Assembly (NCBI GenBank): GCA_965263215.1
Contig: OZ253663.1
Location: 2,046,001 to 2,110,000, forward strand
DNA length: 64,000 nucleotides
DNA from: UBA1672 sp965263215
Lineage (GTDB): Bacteria; Pseudomonadota; Alphaproteobacteria; Micavibrionales; Micavibrionaceae
Reading direction: 5' to 3'
The translations under genes and the position numbers were made by a program. This document shows positions 45,776 to 54,114 of the stretch, one piece after another; the first letter of the stretch is position 1, and each line of letters begins with the position of its first letter. The notes beneath the pieces were generated by a model, which saw nothing but the letters and a program-made list of their open reading frames with translations, was not told the DNA's origin and did not search any database.

Positions 45776-47093
45776 ACTTGGGAAACCCTCTCAGGTTATT
45801 GCAAAGCCTGTTAAATCTTCTTCACTGGATAAAATCAAAATCATTGGTGGTGCGCAGCTAAACGGCACAATTCCGATCAGCGGCGCAAAGAACTGCGCGC
45901 TTAAATTAATGTGTGCATCCCTGCTCACTGGTGAATCTGTTTATTTCGAAAACTCTCCCAACACGCTGCGTGACATGACATCACAGGTGGAATTGTTGGA
46001 ATATCTTGGCTGCGCGATTAAACGCGAAGGCGATTTGATGGCGATCAACGCCAGTGCGATTGAAACTTTCACCGCGCCATACGACATTGTGCGTAAAATG
46101 CGCGGCTCTATCCTTGTGCTTGGGCCTTTGCTTTCACGTTTTGGTGAGGCGAAAGTCTCCCTCCCCGGTGGTTGCGCGATTGGTACGCGCCCCGTTGATT
46201 TGCATATCAAGGGTTTGGAAGAAATGGGCGCGGAGATCAAGCTTGAAGAAGGCTATATCAATGCCAAATCCCCGAAGGGCGGCCTTCAAGGCGCGCAAAT
46301 TACATTCCCGAAAGTCTCTGTTGGCGCGACTGAAAACCTTCTTATGGCAGCAACATTGGCGAACGGCACAACCACCTTAGTTAACGCAGCAAAAGAGCCT
46401 GAAATCAAAGACTTGGGCGAATGTTTGATTAAAATGGGTGCAAAAATCGAAGGGTTAGGAACCGACACTATTCGTATCGAAGGCGTAAAATCCCTGAACG
46501 GCGCCCGCCACAGCATTATCCCCGATCGCATTGAAACCGGTACATACATTATTGCCGCAGGCATGACAGGCGGCACAGTAAGATTGAAAAACGCGCGCAT
46601 CGACGACATCAGCGCGGTTTTAGGCTACCTCTCGCAGGCAGGGATAGAAGTTGAACAATGCAGCAGCGATATCGTTGTTCGCCGTAATATTGAACGCCTG
46701 AACGGCGTTGATATCATGACGGAGCCCTACCCCGGCTTCCCGACTGATTTGCAAGCACAGTTCATGGCGATGCTGACCGTTGCCAATGGCGCGGGCATGG
46801 TAACCGAAACAATTTTCGAAAACAGATTTATGCACGTGCCGGAGCTTAACCGCATGGGCGCAGATATCTCCACTCAAGGCAATTCCGCGATTGTCCGCGG
46901 TGTTCAAACGCTTAAAGGCGCCGAAGTGATGGCCACAGATTTACGCGCATCCGTTGCGCTCGTAATGGCCGGCCTTGTCGCCGAAGGTGAAACCACCGTC
47001 AATCGCATCTATCACCTTGAACGCGGATATGAAGATATCGTTGGTAAGCTTGGCGGTGTCGGTGCGAATATCACGCGGGTCAGCGGTGAGTAA
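45705..47093 (+). CDS. murA: UDP-N-acetylglucosamine 1-carboxyvinyltransferase
   Basis: First committed enzyme of peptidoglycan synthesis. The fold starts at DKIKIIGG and runs through ISGAKNCALKLM, VRKMRGSILVLGPLL, LPGGCAIGTRPVDLH (the PEP-binding Cys is conserved) and RASVALVMAGL. I chose GTG 45705, which has GGGAG 8 bp upstream, giving 462 residues with a 40-residue N-terminal extension; the ATG at 45699 is too close to that element. No start codon exists between the dcd stop and the conserved core. Confidence 0.93.
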   Translation: MKQATPTAVENTWDNVESLFPDFKLGKPSQVIAKPVKSSSLDKIKIIGGAQLNGTIPISGAKNCALKLMCASLLTGESVYFENSPNTLRDMTSQVELLEYLGCAIKREGDLMAINASAIETFTAPYDIVRKMRGSILVLGPLLSRFGEAKVSLPGGCAIGTRPVDLHIKGLEEMGAEIKLEEGYINAKSPKGGLQGAQITFPKVSVGATENLLMAATLANGTTTLVNAAKEPEIKDLGECLIKMGAKIEGLGTDTIRIEGVKSLNGARHSIIPDRIETGTYIIAAGMTGGTVRLKNARIDDISAVLGYLSQAGIEVEQCSSDIVVRRNIERLNGVDIMTEPYPGFPTDLQAQFMAMLTVANGAGMVTETIFENRFMHVPELNRMGADISTQGNSAIVRGVQTLKGAEVMATDLRASVALVMAGLVAEGETTVNRIYHLERGYEDIVGKLGGVGANITRVSGE

Positions 47094-47105
47094 TTCAATA
47101 AAAAT

Positions 47106-48149
47106 ATGAGCAATCCCCAAAAGCCACAAAAATCACTGCTTGTAGATATTAAATATTACAGTTTGATTTTTTGTCTGTGCTGCATATATGGCATTGCGGC
47201 TTATGGTATTTTCAATTGGTTCATTGGCGGCAAACTAAATCCAACCGGATTAATGATGCAGTCCTTTTTGGTTGGCATCCCCTTAGCCATAGGTTCAATT
47301 ATATCAATTCTATCGAGAAAGCCTGAAATCTACACACTAAGAAAAAGTATCCTGCTTTTCTTAAAGTGCCTGCTTATGGGCTTTATAACCATAATATGTA
47401 TTTCAGTTTTTTCACTCGCTGTTTTGGGCGAGGGAGCTATCTGCGTTGTAATGGCTCTTCCCTTCCTGATCGGATTCCTGATTATTGGTATTGTTTTGCC
47501 AATTATTCTTGGTTCGTTACTAGGGAACGAACTTGTAAAAACGCATCAGAAAAAATTCAAAAAATATGTGAGCATTATAGCTCTTGCTCCACTTATCTGG
47601 GGAGGTGCTGAACAACATATACAGCCGCAAGACACATATCACACATTTGAAAAACAAATTCTTATCAACACGCCTGCGGAGAAGATTTGGCCGCTCCTCC
47701 TCAACCCGCAAGATATTAAGCCATCAGAATTATCAGACGGCCTTGCCTATAAAATCGGCGCGCCATATCCCGTCGGCGCCTCCACACCTATGCCGAAGGT
47801 TGGCCAAATGAGGCACTCCGTCTGGCAAAAAGGTATTACGTTTGATGAAGAAATAACCGCCATAAAAGAAAACGAGCATATTGCATGGAAATACCACTTC
47901 CATGAAAATTCTTTCCCGAAAGGCTCTCTCGATGATCACATCGTTATTGGCGGTACATATTTTGATCTAACAAAAACATCTTACACGCTTGAGCCGATTC
48001 AAAACGGAACGGTTTTAACAATGTCCGTGTCTTACCGCATTTCTACCAATTTCAACTGGTATGCAGGATTATGGGGAGATTTGTTAATTGGAGATACTGC
48101 AGAAACTCTCTTAGAGTTTTATAAAAACCGGTCTGAACAAAATTTATAG
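47106..48149 (+). CDS. Membrane protein with C-terminal SRPBCC domain
   Basis: 347 residues. Four or five hydrophobic segments in the first 175 residues, then a soluble SRPBCC/START-like domain (KQILINTPAEKIWPLLLNPQ and later MSVSYRIS). Such domains bind lipids or other hydrophobic ligands. It begins 12 bp after murA but is not a usual partner. Convergent with the DUF3095 gene. Confidence 0.75.
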   Translation: MSNPQKPQKSLLVDIKYYSLIFCLCCIYGIAAYGIFNWFIGGKLNPTGLMMQSFLVGIPLAIGSIISILSRKPEIYTLRKSILLFLKCLLMGFITIICISVFSLAVLGEGAICVVMALPFLIGFLIIGIVLPIILGSLLGNELVKTHQKKFKKYVSIIALAPLIWGGAEQHIQPQDTYHTFEKQILINTPAEKIWPLLLNPQDIKPSELSDGLAYKIGAPYPVGASTPMPKVGQMRHSVWQKGITFDEEITAIKENEHIAWKYHFHENSFPKGSLDDHIVIGGTYFDLTKTSYTLEPIQNGTVLTMSVSYRISTNFNWYAGLWGDLLIGDTAETLLEFYKNRSEQNL

Positions 48150-48152
48150 CCT

Positions 48153-49370
48153 CTAAGACACCACAGACGCCTTACCCAGCGCTTCGCTCACCTGCTCCAC
48201 CGCCGCCTTGATTTGGCGTTTCATGCTTTTCGCCGCGAGCGTATAGCCACCCGACTGCCCGTCAATAAAGTGGATATGCTTTTCCGTGCGCTCAAAAATC
48301 AAACAGGTCATCATTGCCGCATCGGAAATATTAACGCCGTAAAATAGCGCTCCATCCTGATACTGTTCTTTCAAATATGTTACCAACTCGCTGGTTTGTA
48401 GCCTACTGCTGTCCAAAATCATCCGCAGCGTATCATCGAATTTCTGAAAATCCGTATTTGCGGCAACATCCTGCACGTATTTTTTGCCTTCAAAACCCAC
48501 CGCCGTTTTGTCAAACATCAACAGCAACGTGCCCAAAATATTTTCAACGCGCATTTTCAGGAAATAAGTAATTTTATCAAAAAGCCCCGCTTTGTGCGTT
48601 TGCACGCCGAATTCTTGGCTCAGGTTATTTGTATTGAACGATAATTTCATTTTATCCGGCTTAGTGGGGTTATGCTCCACAACGCGATCATATAATTCAT
48701 TCACTTTGTTAATCACGTTTTTATAAGCCTCATCGCCGTTACGGCTGACCACCATCAACGTGACGATTTGATCTTGCGTCGCCTTAACCGGATTCCAACG
48801 GCATTCCAAACCACTGAAATCGGCATCTGACATGGCATGGGATGGCACCCATTGCTCCAAACCATAGACAGCGCCCTCTTCATCGCCTTTCACCAAATCT
48901 TCCGCATAAGCCAAGCCACCACCATGAAACATAGCAATATGCACGGCGGGCGACACCTGATATTTCGAAACCTTCAGGCTTTTTTCTTCATTATAGAGTT
49001 TTGAGACAGGCACTGCACCAACACGTAAAGTCAGGCCAAACACATCTTGCGCCATCGTCCTAGTCCCCAACAGAGCCTCTGATATAGCCGGCAGCGTTGA
49101 TTGTGGCACAATAAAACTTGCACCGTCACCACCGAAAACATAAGGGATATCCATACCCTTCACGGCATTGAGAACTGCGATGATACAAGACGCGCCAACT
49201 ACGTTGACATCTTTATACTGCCCACGATTAACGGCCTCGGTAGAGCCTTGAACATCTGTGATAATGACATACCAATCATCGGGCACAACATATTGATGAT
49301 GTGCATCAAACTGTTCGGCAAAGGCCGAGAATGATGAAATATCGCTAAAAAAATTATGTGTATCTGACAT
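48153..49370 (-). CDS. DUF3095 family protein
   Basis: 405 residues from the ATG at 49370. The N-terminal half resembles a nucleotidyl-cyclase fold: VPDDWYVIITDVQGSTEAV and VFGGDGASFIVP, with Asp residues in cyclase-like positions. The second half is the uncharacterised DUF3095 extension. Whether it makes a cyclic nucleotide is not shown. A much longer reading upstream to 49562 is not credible. Confidence 0.85.
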   Translation of the reverse strand: MSDTHNFFSDISSFSAFAEQFDAHHQYVVPDDWYVIITDVQGSTEAVNRGQYKDVNVVGASCIIAVLNAVKGMDIPYVFGGDGASFIVPQSTLPAISEALLGTRTMAQDVFGLTLRVGAVPVSKLYNEEKSLKVSKYQVSPAVHIAMFHGGGLAYAEDLVKGDEEGAVYGLEQWVPSHAMSDADFSGLECRWNPVKATQDQIVTLMVVSRNGDEAYKNVINKVNELYDRVVEHNPTKPDKMKLSFNTNNLSQEFGVQTHKAGLFDKITYFLKMRVENILGTLLLMFDKTAVGFEGKKYVQDVAANTDFQKFDDTLRMILDSSRLQTSELVTYLKEQYQDGALFYGVNISDAAMMTCLIFERTEKHIHFIDGQSGGYTLAAKSMKRQIKAAVEQVSEALGKASVVS

Positions 49371-49491
49371 GAAACATGCCCTTTTTGATCCCCAACACCA
49401 CCCAAAGTAATTGAAAACCCTTAAGAAAAAGCAAATTTTGCAAACGATACGTGGTTGTGGCATAGATAAATGCAGGTTCAGTGGGGGAAAC

Positions 49492-50316
49492 ATGATTCTC
49501 AAAGAAGAATTTGTCGATAAAAAACAGCAAGAAGCAGAAAAAAAAGCTTTCTCGCCGATCAAAGCATACGGACTGATGACATTTGCTGAAGAGGCTTATG
49601 GCCGTTTCGCCGAAGATCTGGGCATCACACCATCCCGCGAAACCCGCAATGCGTATATGTTACAATTTGCCTTTGTTCTGGATGAATTTGGTGCATTCAA
49701 CCCCGACGCGATTGAAGATGTTATCAAAAGCGAGCGTATGCGCGCCGCACGATTGATACGCGAACACGGCAACGAGTATCTTGATGAAACATCTGCTATT
49801 GGCGGCGTTTCAAAAGAATTATACGCCGCGGCCATTGCGGCCTCTGTTATCAAAGCCGAACCCGATTTAGACACACATAAGGCACTAATCGGTGAGGATG
49901 CGCTTGCAATGATCACCACGACGGATTTGTTTTATGAGGAGCATGGCAGACTTTTCCAAAAACCCTATACCAGTGCAGAAACGAAATTATTACACTTGGC
50001 AAGAACAGGGGAACAATTAGAACAGGTCGCGGATTTCACAAAGGTACAAATGGAAGAAGCCGGCGCAATATCAATGAACACGGCCTCTTACGGGCAGAGC
50101 TTATTGGAACATGTTGGAGCGCTCGGCCTCCGCCCGAACCGCTCAGAGCTTGAGGCACATATTGCAAGCACAGCACGCGGTATCAACGAGAGTTTGAACA
50201 ATAACCCCGTCGCCGGATCAAATGTCATTTTCAGCTTTCCTTATCAAGACCCGCCCGATGACCCCGATGTACCACCACCGCCATCCAATGACGATGACGG
50301 CCCCGCAAACGGATGA
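49492..50316 (+). CDS. Hypothetical helical protein with Pro/Asp tail
   Basis: 274 residues from the ATG at 49492, which has a GGGGGAA ribosome-binding site. Almost entirely alpha-helical and acidic, ending in a Pro/Asp low-complexity tail (DPPDDPDVPPPPSNDDD). No signal peptide or motif seen. Divergent from DUF3095; 49 bp before hisG. Confidence 0.7.
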   Translation: MILKEEFVDKKQQEAEKKAFSPIKAYGLMTFAEEAYGRFAEDLGITPSRETRNAYMLQFAFVLDEFGAFNPDAIEDVIKSERMRAARLIREHGNEYLDETSAIGGVSKELYAAAIAASVIKAEPDLDTHKALIGEDALAMITTTDLFYEEHGRLFQKPYTSAETKLLHLARTGEQLEQVADFTKVQMEEAGAISMNTASYGQSLLEHVGALGLRPNRSELEAHIASTARGINESLNNNPVAGSNVIFSFPYQDPPDDPDVPPPPSNDDDGPANG

Positions 50317-50365
50317 GCAATAAAACATCTTGCTGCGCTGCGATATTCGCGTTACATAAATCCTT

Positions 50366-51031
50366 ATGAGTGATGAAAACACAAAATTGATATTGGCCGT
50401 TCCGAAAGGACGCATTCTGGATGAGCTTATGCCGTTGATGAAGGCGTGTGACATCATTCCCGAAGATGATTTCACAAACGATAAAAGCCGCAAGCTTCAA
50501 TTTACTACCAACCACCCGGGGCTTGATATTATTCGCGTGCGCGCCTTTGATGTTGCCACCTTTGTCGCCTATGGCGGGGCGCATATGGGCGTGGTCGGCA
50601 GCGATGCAATAGAGGAATTTTCCTATTCCGAGATTTACGCGCCTCTTGATTTGAACATCGGTCATTGCCGCCTGTCCGTTGCAATGCCGGAAGAAGAGGC
50701 AAAAAAAGACGATCCACGCCAGTGGAGCCATATTCGCGTGGCAACAAAATACCCTGCCCTGACGGCGCGCCATTTCGCAAAGCGCGGTGTACAGACAGAA
50801 TGTATCAAACTGAACGGTGCGATGGAGATTGCCCCTGCCCTTGGTTTAGCACGCAGAATTGTCGATCTTGTTTCCACGGGAAGCACGCTGAAAGCCAACA
50901 ACATGGTGGAAGTAGAAAAAATACTAGACGTATCGTCACGCTTAATTATTAACCGCAGTACACAAAAAACGAGATCCGAGGATATTAATCATTGGGTTGA
51001 AGCTTTTCGAGCTGCGGTGAAATCACAGTGA
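50366..51031 (+). CDS. hisG: ATP phosphoribosyltransferase, short form
   Basis: 221 residues, the HisZ-dependent short form. LAVPKGRILDELMPL at the start and the PRPP loop DLVSTGSTLKANNM are diagnostic. First step of histidine synthesis. No hisZ or hisD is in the window; hisD is commonly next. The stop overlaps the following GTG. Confidence 0.95.
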   Translation: MSDENTKLILAVPKGRILDELMPLMKACDIIPEDDFTNDKSRKLQFTTNHPGLDIIRVRAFDVATFVAYGGAHMGVVGSDAIEEFSYSEIYAPLDLNIGHCRLSVAMPEEEAKKDDPRQWSHIRVATKYPALTARHFAKRGVQTECIKLNGAMEIAPALGLARRIVDLVSTGSTLKANNMVEVEKILDVSSRLIINRSTQKTRSEDINHWVEAFRAAVKSQ

Positions 51032-51537
51032 AAAACGCCGTAATGAACGCACCATCAAAAACCAGAATAAAAACGGTTCGCCTGATTAAGGAAGACACGC
51101 CAGATGTTGGTGCCTTGATTGAGCGCGACTGTGCGATTGCACTGGAGGATTTGAAACATAACAGTCACTTTCACCCTAATGCTGATACCGACGGCCCCTA
51201 TCATCTGGAACTGTACATAGAGGAAAACAAGCTGGTCTTTCATATCCAGAACAGTGAGGGTAAAGACTTGCCCTATCTTGTATTGTCCCTTACGCCCTAT
51301 CGCCGCCTGATCAAAGACTACTTCATGATTGTACGCAGTTACGATGACGCGATGCGCGATGGCAAGCCATCAAGGATTGAAGCCATCGATATGGGGCGTC
51401 GTGGCCTTCACAATGAGGGCGCGGAATTACTGATGGATCGCTTGAGCGAGAAAATCACACTGGATTTTGATACAGCGCGCCGATTATTTACGCTGATTTG
51501 TGTTTTACACACCGGAAAAGCACACATATTACGGTAA
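51028..51537 (+). CDS. UPF0262 family protein
   Basis: 169 residues. The alphaproteobacterial UPF0262 motifs PYRRLIKDYFMIVRSYDDA and IEAIDMGRRGLHNEGAELL are present, with ARRLFTLICVLHTGK at the end. Function unknown. Start GTG 51028 overlapping the hisG stop, or ATG 51043. Its place between his genes and infA is the usual one. Confidence 0.93.
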   Translation: MKNAVMNAPSKTRIKTVRLIKEDTPDVGALIERDCAIALEDLKHNSHFHPNADTDGPYHLELYIEENKLVFHIQNSEGKDLPYLVLSLTPYRRLIKDYFMIVRSYDDAMRDGKPSRIEAIDMGRRGLHNEGAELLMDRLSEKITLDFDTARRLFTLICVLHTGKAHILR

Positions 51538-51644
51538 ACCACAGATTTAAGGGCGTTTCTCCTGAAAAGGTTTGCTTTTTAACCATCAAAGCGTATAAAA
51601 CAATACTGAATTATTTGATAAATAAGGAAAAAGAATAAAAGCCC

Positions 51645-51863
51645 ATGGCAAAAGAAGATCTGATTGAATTTAAAGGTGTTGTCACCGAAGTCCTTCCAAA
51701 CGCAATGTTTCGCGTAACGTTGGAAAATGAGCATGTAATCCTGGCGCACACTGCCGGAAAGATGCGTAAAAACCGTATTCGTGTATTACAGGGCGACTCA
51801 GTTGTTGTTGAAATGACACCCTATGATTTGACCAAAGGCCGCATCATTTTCCGCGAAAAATAA
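51645..51863 (+). CDS. infA: Translation initiation factor IF-1
   Basis: 72 residues, S1/OB fold: MAKEDLIEFKGVVTEVLPN start, GKMRKNRIRVLQGD and the LTKGRIIFR end are the standard sequence. Occupies the ribosomal A site during initiation. Followed by maf 25 bp on. Confidence 0.98.
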   Translation: MAKEDLIEFKGVVTEVLPNAMFRVTLENEHVILAHTAGKMRKNRIRVLQGDSVVVEMTPYDLTKGRIIFREK

Positions 51864-51888
51864 GCCTTTCGAGCATTAAGAGGCCATT

Positions 51889-52491
51889 ATGACGGCCAAA
51901 GCAAAACATTCCCCCCTGATATTAGCCTCTGCGTCACCGCGCAGATTAGACTTACTGGCACAAGTCGGTATTACGCCAACGCGCGTCATCCCCGCGGATA
52001 TTGATGAAACTCCGCTCAAAGACGAATTACCACGTGCACATGCCCTGCGCCTCGCACAAGAAAAAGCAGAAATCGTTGCGAAAGATCATAAAAATCACTT
52101 CATCATTGCCGCCGATACGGTTGTCGCTTGCGGGCGGCGTATTTTGCCGAAAACAGAAGATGAAACACAGGCACGCGATTGCCTCACCCTGCTCTCTGGC
52201 AGGCGCCATCATGTTTATGGCGGCATATGTATTATCACGCCCCAAGGTAAAATCATCACACGCCTTTCAGACACCATCGTGAAACTAAAGCGTTTAACAG
52301 ATACAGATATCGAAAACTATATCCAATCAACGGAATGGGACGGTAAGGCGGGCGGTTATGCCATCCAAGGACAGGCCGCGGGTTTTGTATCTTTTATTCA
52401 GGGGTCATATTCTAATGTGGTGGGATTATCCCTTTATGATATAATGCAAATCCTAAACGGGAATAATTTCTTTACCCCTGCGCATGCCTAG
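51889..52491 (+). CDS. maf: Maf-family nucleoside triphosphate pyrophosphatase
   Basis: 200 residues. Contains LASASPRRLDLLAQVG, the ADIDETPL loop and IAADTVVACGRRILPK with the catalytic Asp. Hydrolyses non-canonical NTPs. Normal infA - maf - RNase order. Confidence 0.94.
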   Translation: MTAKAKHSPLILASASPRRLDLLAQVGITPTRVIPADIDETPLKDELPRAHALRLAQEKAEIVAKDHKNHFIIAADTVVACGRRILPKTEDETQARDCLTLLSGRRHHVYGGICIITPQGKIITRLSDTIVKLKRLTDTDIENYIQSTEWDGKAGGYAIQGQAAGFVSFIQGSYSNVVGLSLYDIMQILNGNNFFTPAHA

Positions 52492-52522
52492 GATCACAGC
52501 CGCAACATTTTAAGGATAAATT

Positions 52523-53743
52523 TTGGATATATTAATCGAGGAATACGAAGAAAAAATCTGGGCTGTTGCGCTGGATCAAGGCCGTCTGGAAGGCCTTGAG
52601 ATAGATCCCGTTAACGAAACTGTTCGTTATGGATCTATTTTTTATGCGAAGGTTGACCGCATTGATGCGTCATTAGATGCCGCCTTTGTCAATCTTGATG
52701 GTGAGAATATCGGGGTTTTGTACAACAAGGATGTCCGCTATCAGGATAAAGACGGTAAAACCTGTAAGGGTGGCGATAAGCCGATCGGCAAAATCCTGAA
52801 ACCCGGTGATATGATCCCCGTTCAAGCCAAAGTCGCGCATATCGCCAACGATGACAGCGCATGGTATGACGAAAACAAAAACGCACAGGTCAGCATGGAC
52901 ATCACCATTGCAGGACGCTACCTGATTTACTGCGCGATGATGCAAAAAAACCGCATTTCACAACGTATCCGCGGCAAAGAACTCCGCAAAACATTAGAAG
53001 ACATGATCAGCAACCTTAAGCACATGCAAGGCTTCATCCTGCGCTCTGCCGCCGCTGATTTACAAACCGACATTCTAGAGCGCGAAGCGCGTATTTTAAA
53101 AGAGGTCTGGAACGGCATCTCCGCATATTTCGAAGGCCGCGAACCCGCCCTGATCGCCCTTGGCCCTGATTCAATACAACGCATATTGGGTGATAAAGCC
53201 TTAAACCCGATCGAGCGTATCGAAGTTGTCACGATGGATCATTTTTCACAAATAGAGGATTGGTGTTCAATCTTTGCCCCCGATCTTGTCACCAAAATCA
53301 CGCCGGTGGAGCTTGAAGATGCCGCGCGTGATTTGGCATTATTGGAATACCGTGATGTTTTGGGGCAAATAGAAACTCTGTTTCAGGGCTATGTGATGAT
53401 GACACACGGCAGCAGCCTGATCATTCAGGAAACAGCCGCCCTCACAGCGATTGATGTGAATAAGGGCAGCGACAAACGATCGCATTTGGCCGCAAATATA
53501 GACGCCGCCAAGGAAATTGCCCGTCAAATGCGCCTGCGTAATATCGGCGGAATTATCGTAGTCGATTTCTTGAAAACCAACAAAAAAGATCAAGAAAAAC
53601 TTCTGAAAGCTTTGGACGATGAAACCTATGGCGACCCGTGTACTGTTCAAATTCACGGATTCACCAAATTAGGCCTGATCGAGATGACACGAAAACGCCG
53701 CACGCCCTCACTGAACAAGCGCTTTGACGGCATCGCATTTTAA
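52523..53743 (+). CDS. Ribonuclease E/G family protein, short form
   Basis: 406 residues. S1 domain at the N-terminus (FYAKVDRIDASLDAAFVNLD), then the catalytic DNase-I-like part with AIDVNKGSDKR and GGIIVVDFLKT, whose two Asp are the metal ligands. It ends soon after with GLIEMTRKRRTPSL and has no CPxC zinc-link, so it is about 80 residues shorter than RNase G and lacks the RNase E scaffold tail. TTG start with AAGGAT upstream. yacG, often next, is absent. Confidence 0.9.
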   Translation: MDILIEEYEEKIWAVALDQGRLEGLEIDPVNETVRYGSIFYAKVDRIDASLDAAFVNLDGENIGVLYNKDVRYQDKDGKTCKGGDKPIGKILKPGDMIPVQAKVAHIANDDSAWYDENKNAQVSMDITIAGRYLIYCAMMQKNRISQRIRGKELRKTLEDMISNLKHMQGFILRSAAADLQTDILEREARILKEVWNGISAYFEGREPALIALGPDSIQRILGDKALNPIERIEVVTMDHFSQIEDWCSIFAPDLVTKITPVELEDAARDLALLEYRDVLGQIETLFQGYVMMTHGSSLIIQETAALTAIDVNKGSDKRSHLAANIDAAKEIARQMRLRNIGGIIVVDFLKTNKKDQEKLLKALDDETYGDPCTVQIHGFTKLGLIEMTRKRRTPSLNKRFDGIAF

Positions 53744-53826
53744 CGGTAAAAGTAACCTGCATAAATTTGCATAAAATAAGCAAATAATGCTAAATTAGGT
53801 GGTTAATAATAAATTGGGCGAGTGAT

Positions 53827-54105
53827 ATGGGAAATCCCGTAAAAAATTTTTTGAAAGCAACCGCAGCAATAGGCATGTCTTTCTGGCTTGCTGCATGCGC
53901 GACAACAGATAAAGTCCCTGCGAATGATAAGGACGGTGCGCCTGATCCAGATGCGCAGTATGAGCATTCGAACAGTCCACTTAATCCGCCTTTTAATCCG
54001 CAAAGAGGCGAAAAAACGGATCCCGTAAAACCGGGAAGCGAAAAACAAGAGAAAGAAAAAGATACTCTGGACACACAACAGAGTGATAATTTTGATTTTG
54101 GGTAA
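53827..54105 (+). CDS. Small lipoprotein
   Basis: 92 residues. Signal peptide with lipobox LAAC (Cys at about 22), then a disordered Pro/Asp/Lys-rich chain. 9 bp before the 780-aa gene, so probably co-transcribed and functionally linked. Resembles entry-exclusion or lysis lipoproteins only in size; no assignment made. Confidence 0.65.
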   Translation: MGNPVKNFLKATAAIGMSFWLAACATTDKVPANDKDGAPDPDAQYEHSNSPLNPPFNPQRGEKTDPVKPGSEKQEKEKDTLDTQQSDNFDFG

Positions 54106-54114
54106 GGGGTTTGA

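Noticed and set aside
49371..49562. N-terminal extension of DUF3095
   Set aside because: Cys/Phe-rich sequence unlike the family; the ATG at 49370 matches the expected start.
50231..50773. 180-aa minus-strand open frame
   Set aside because: Antisense to hisG, which has full family support.
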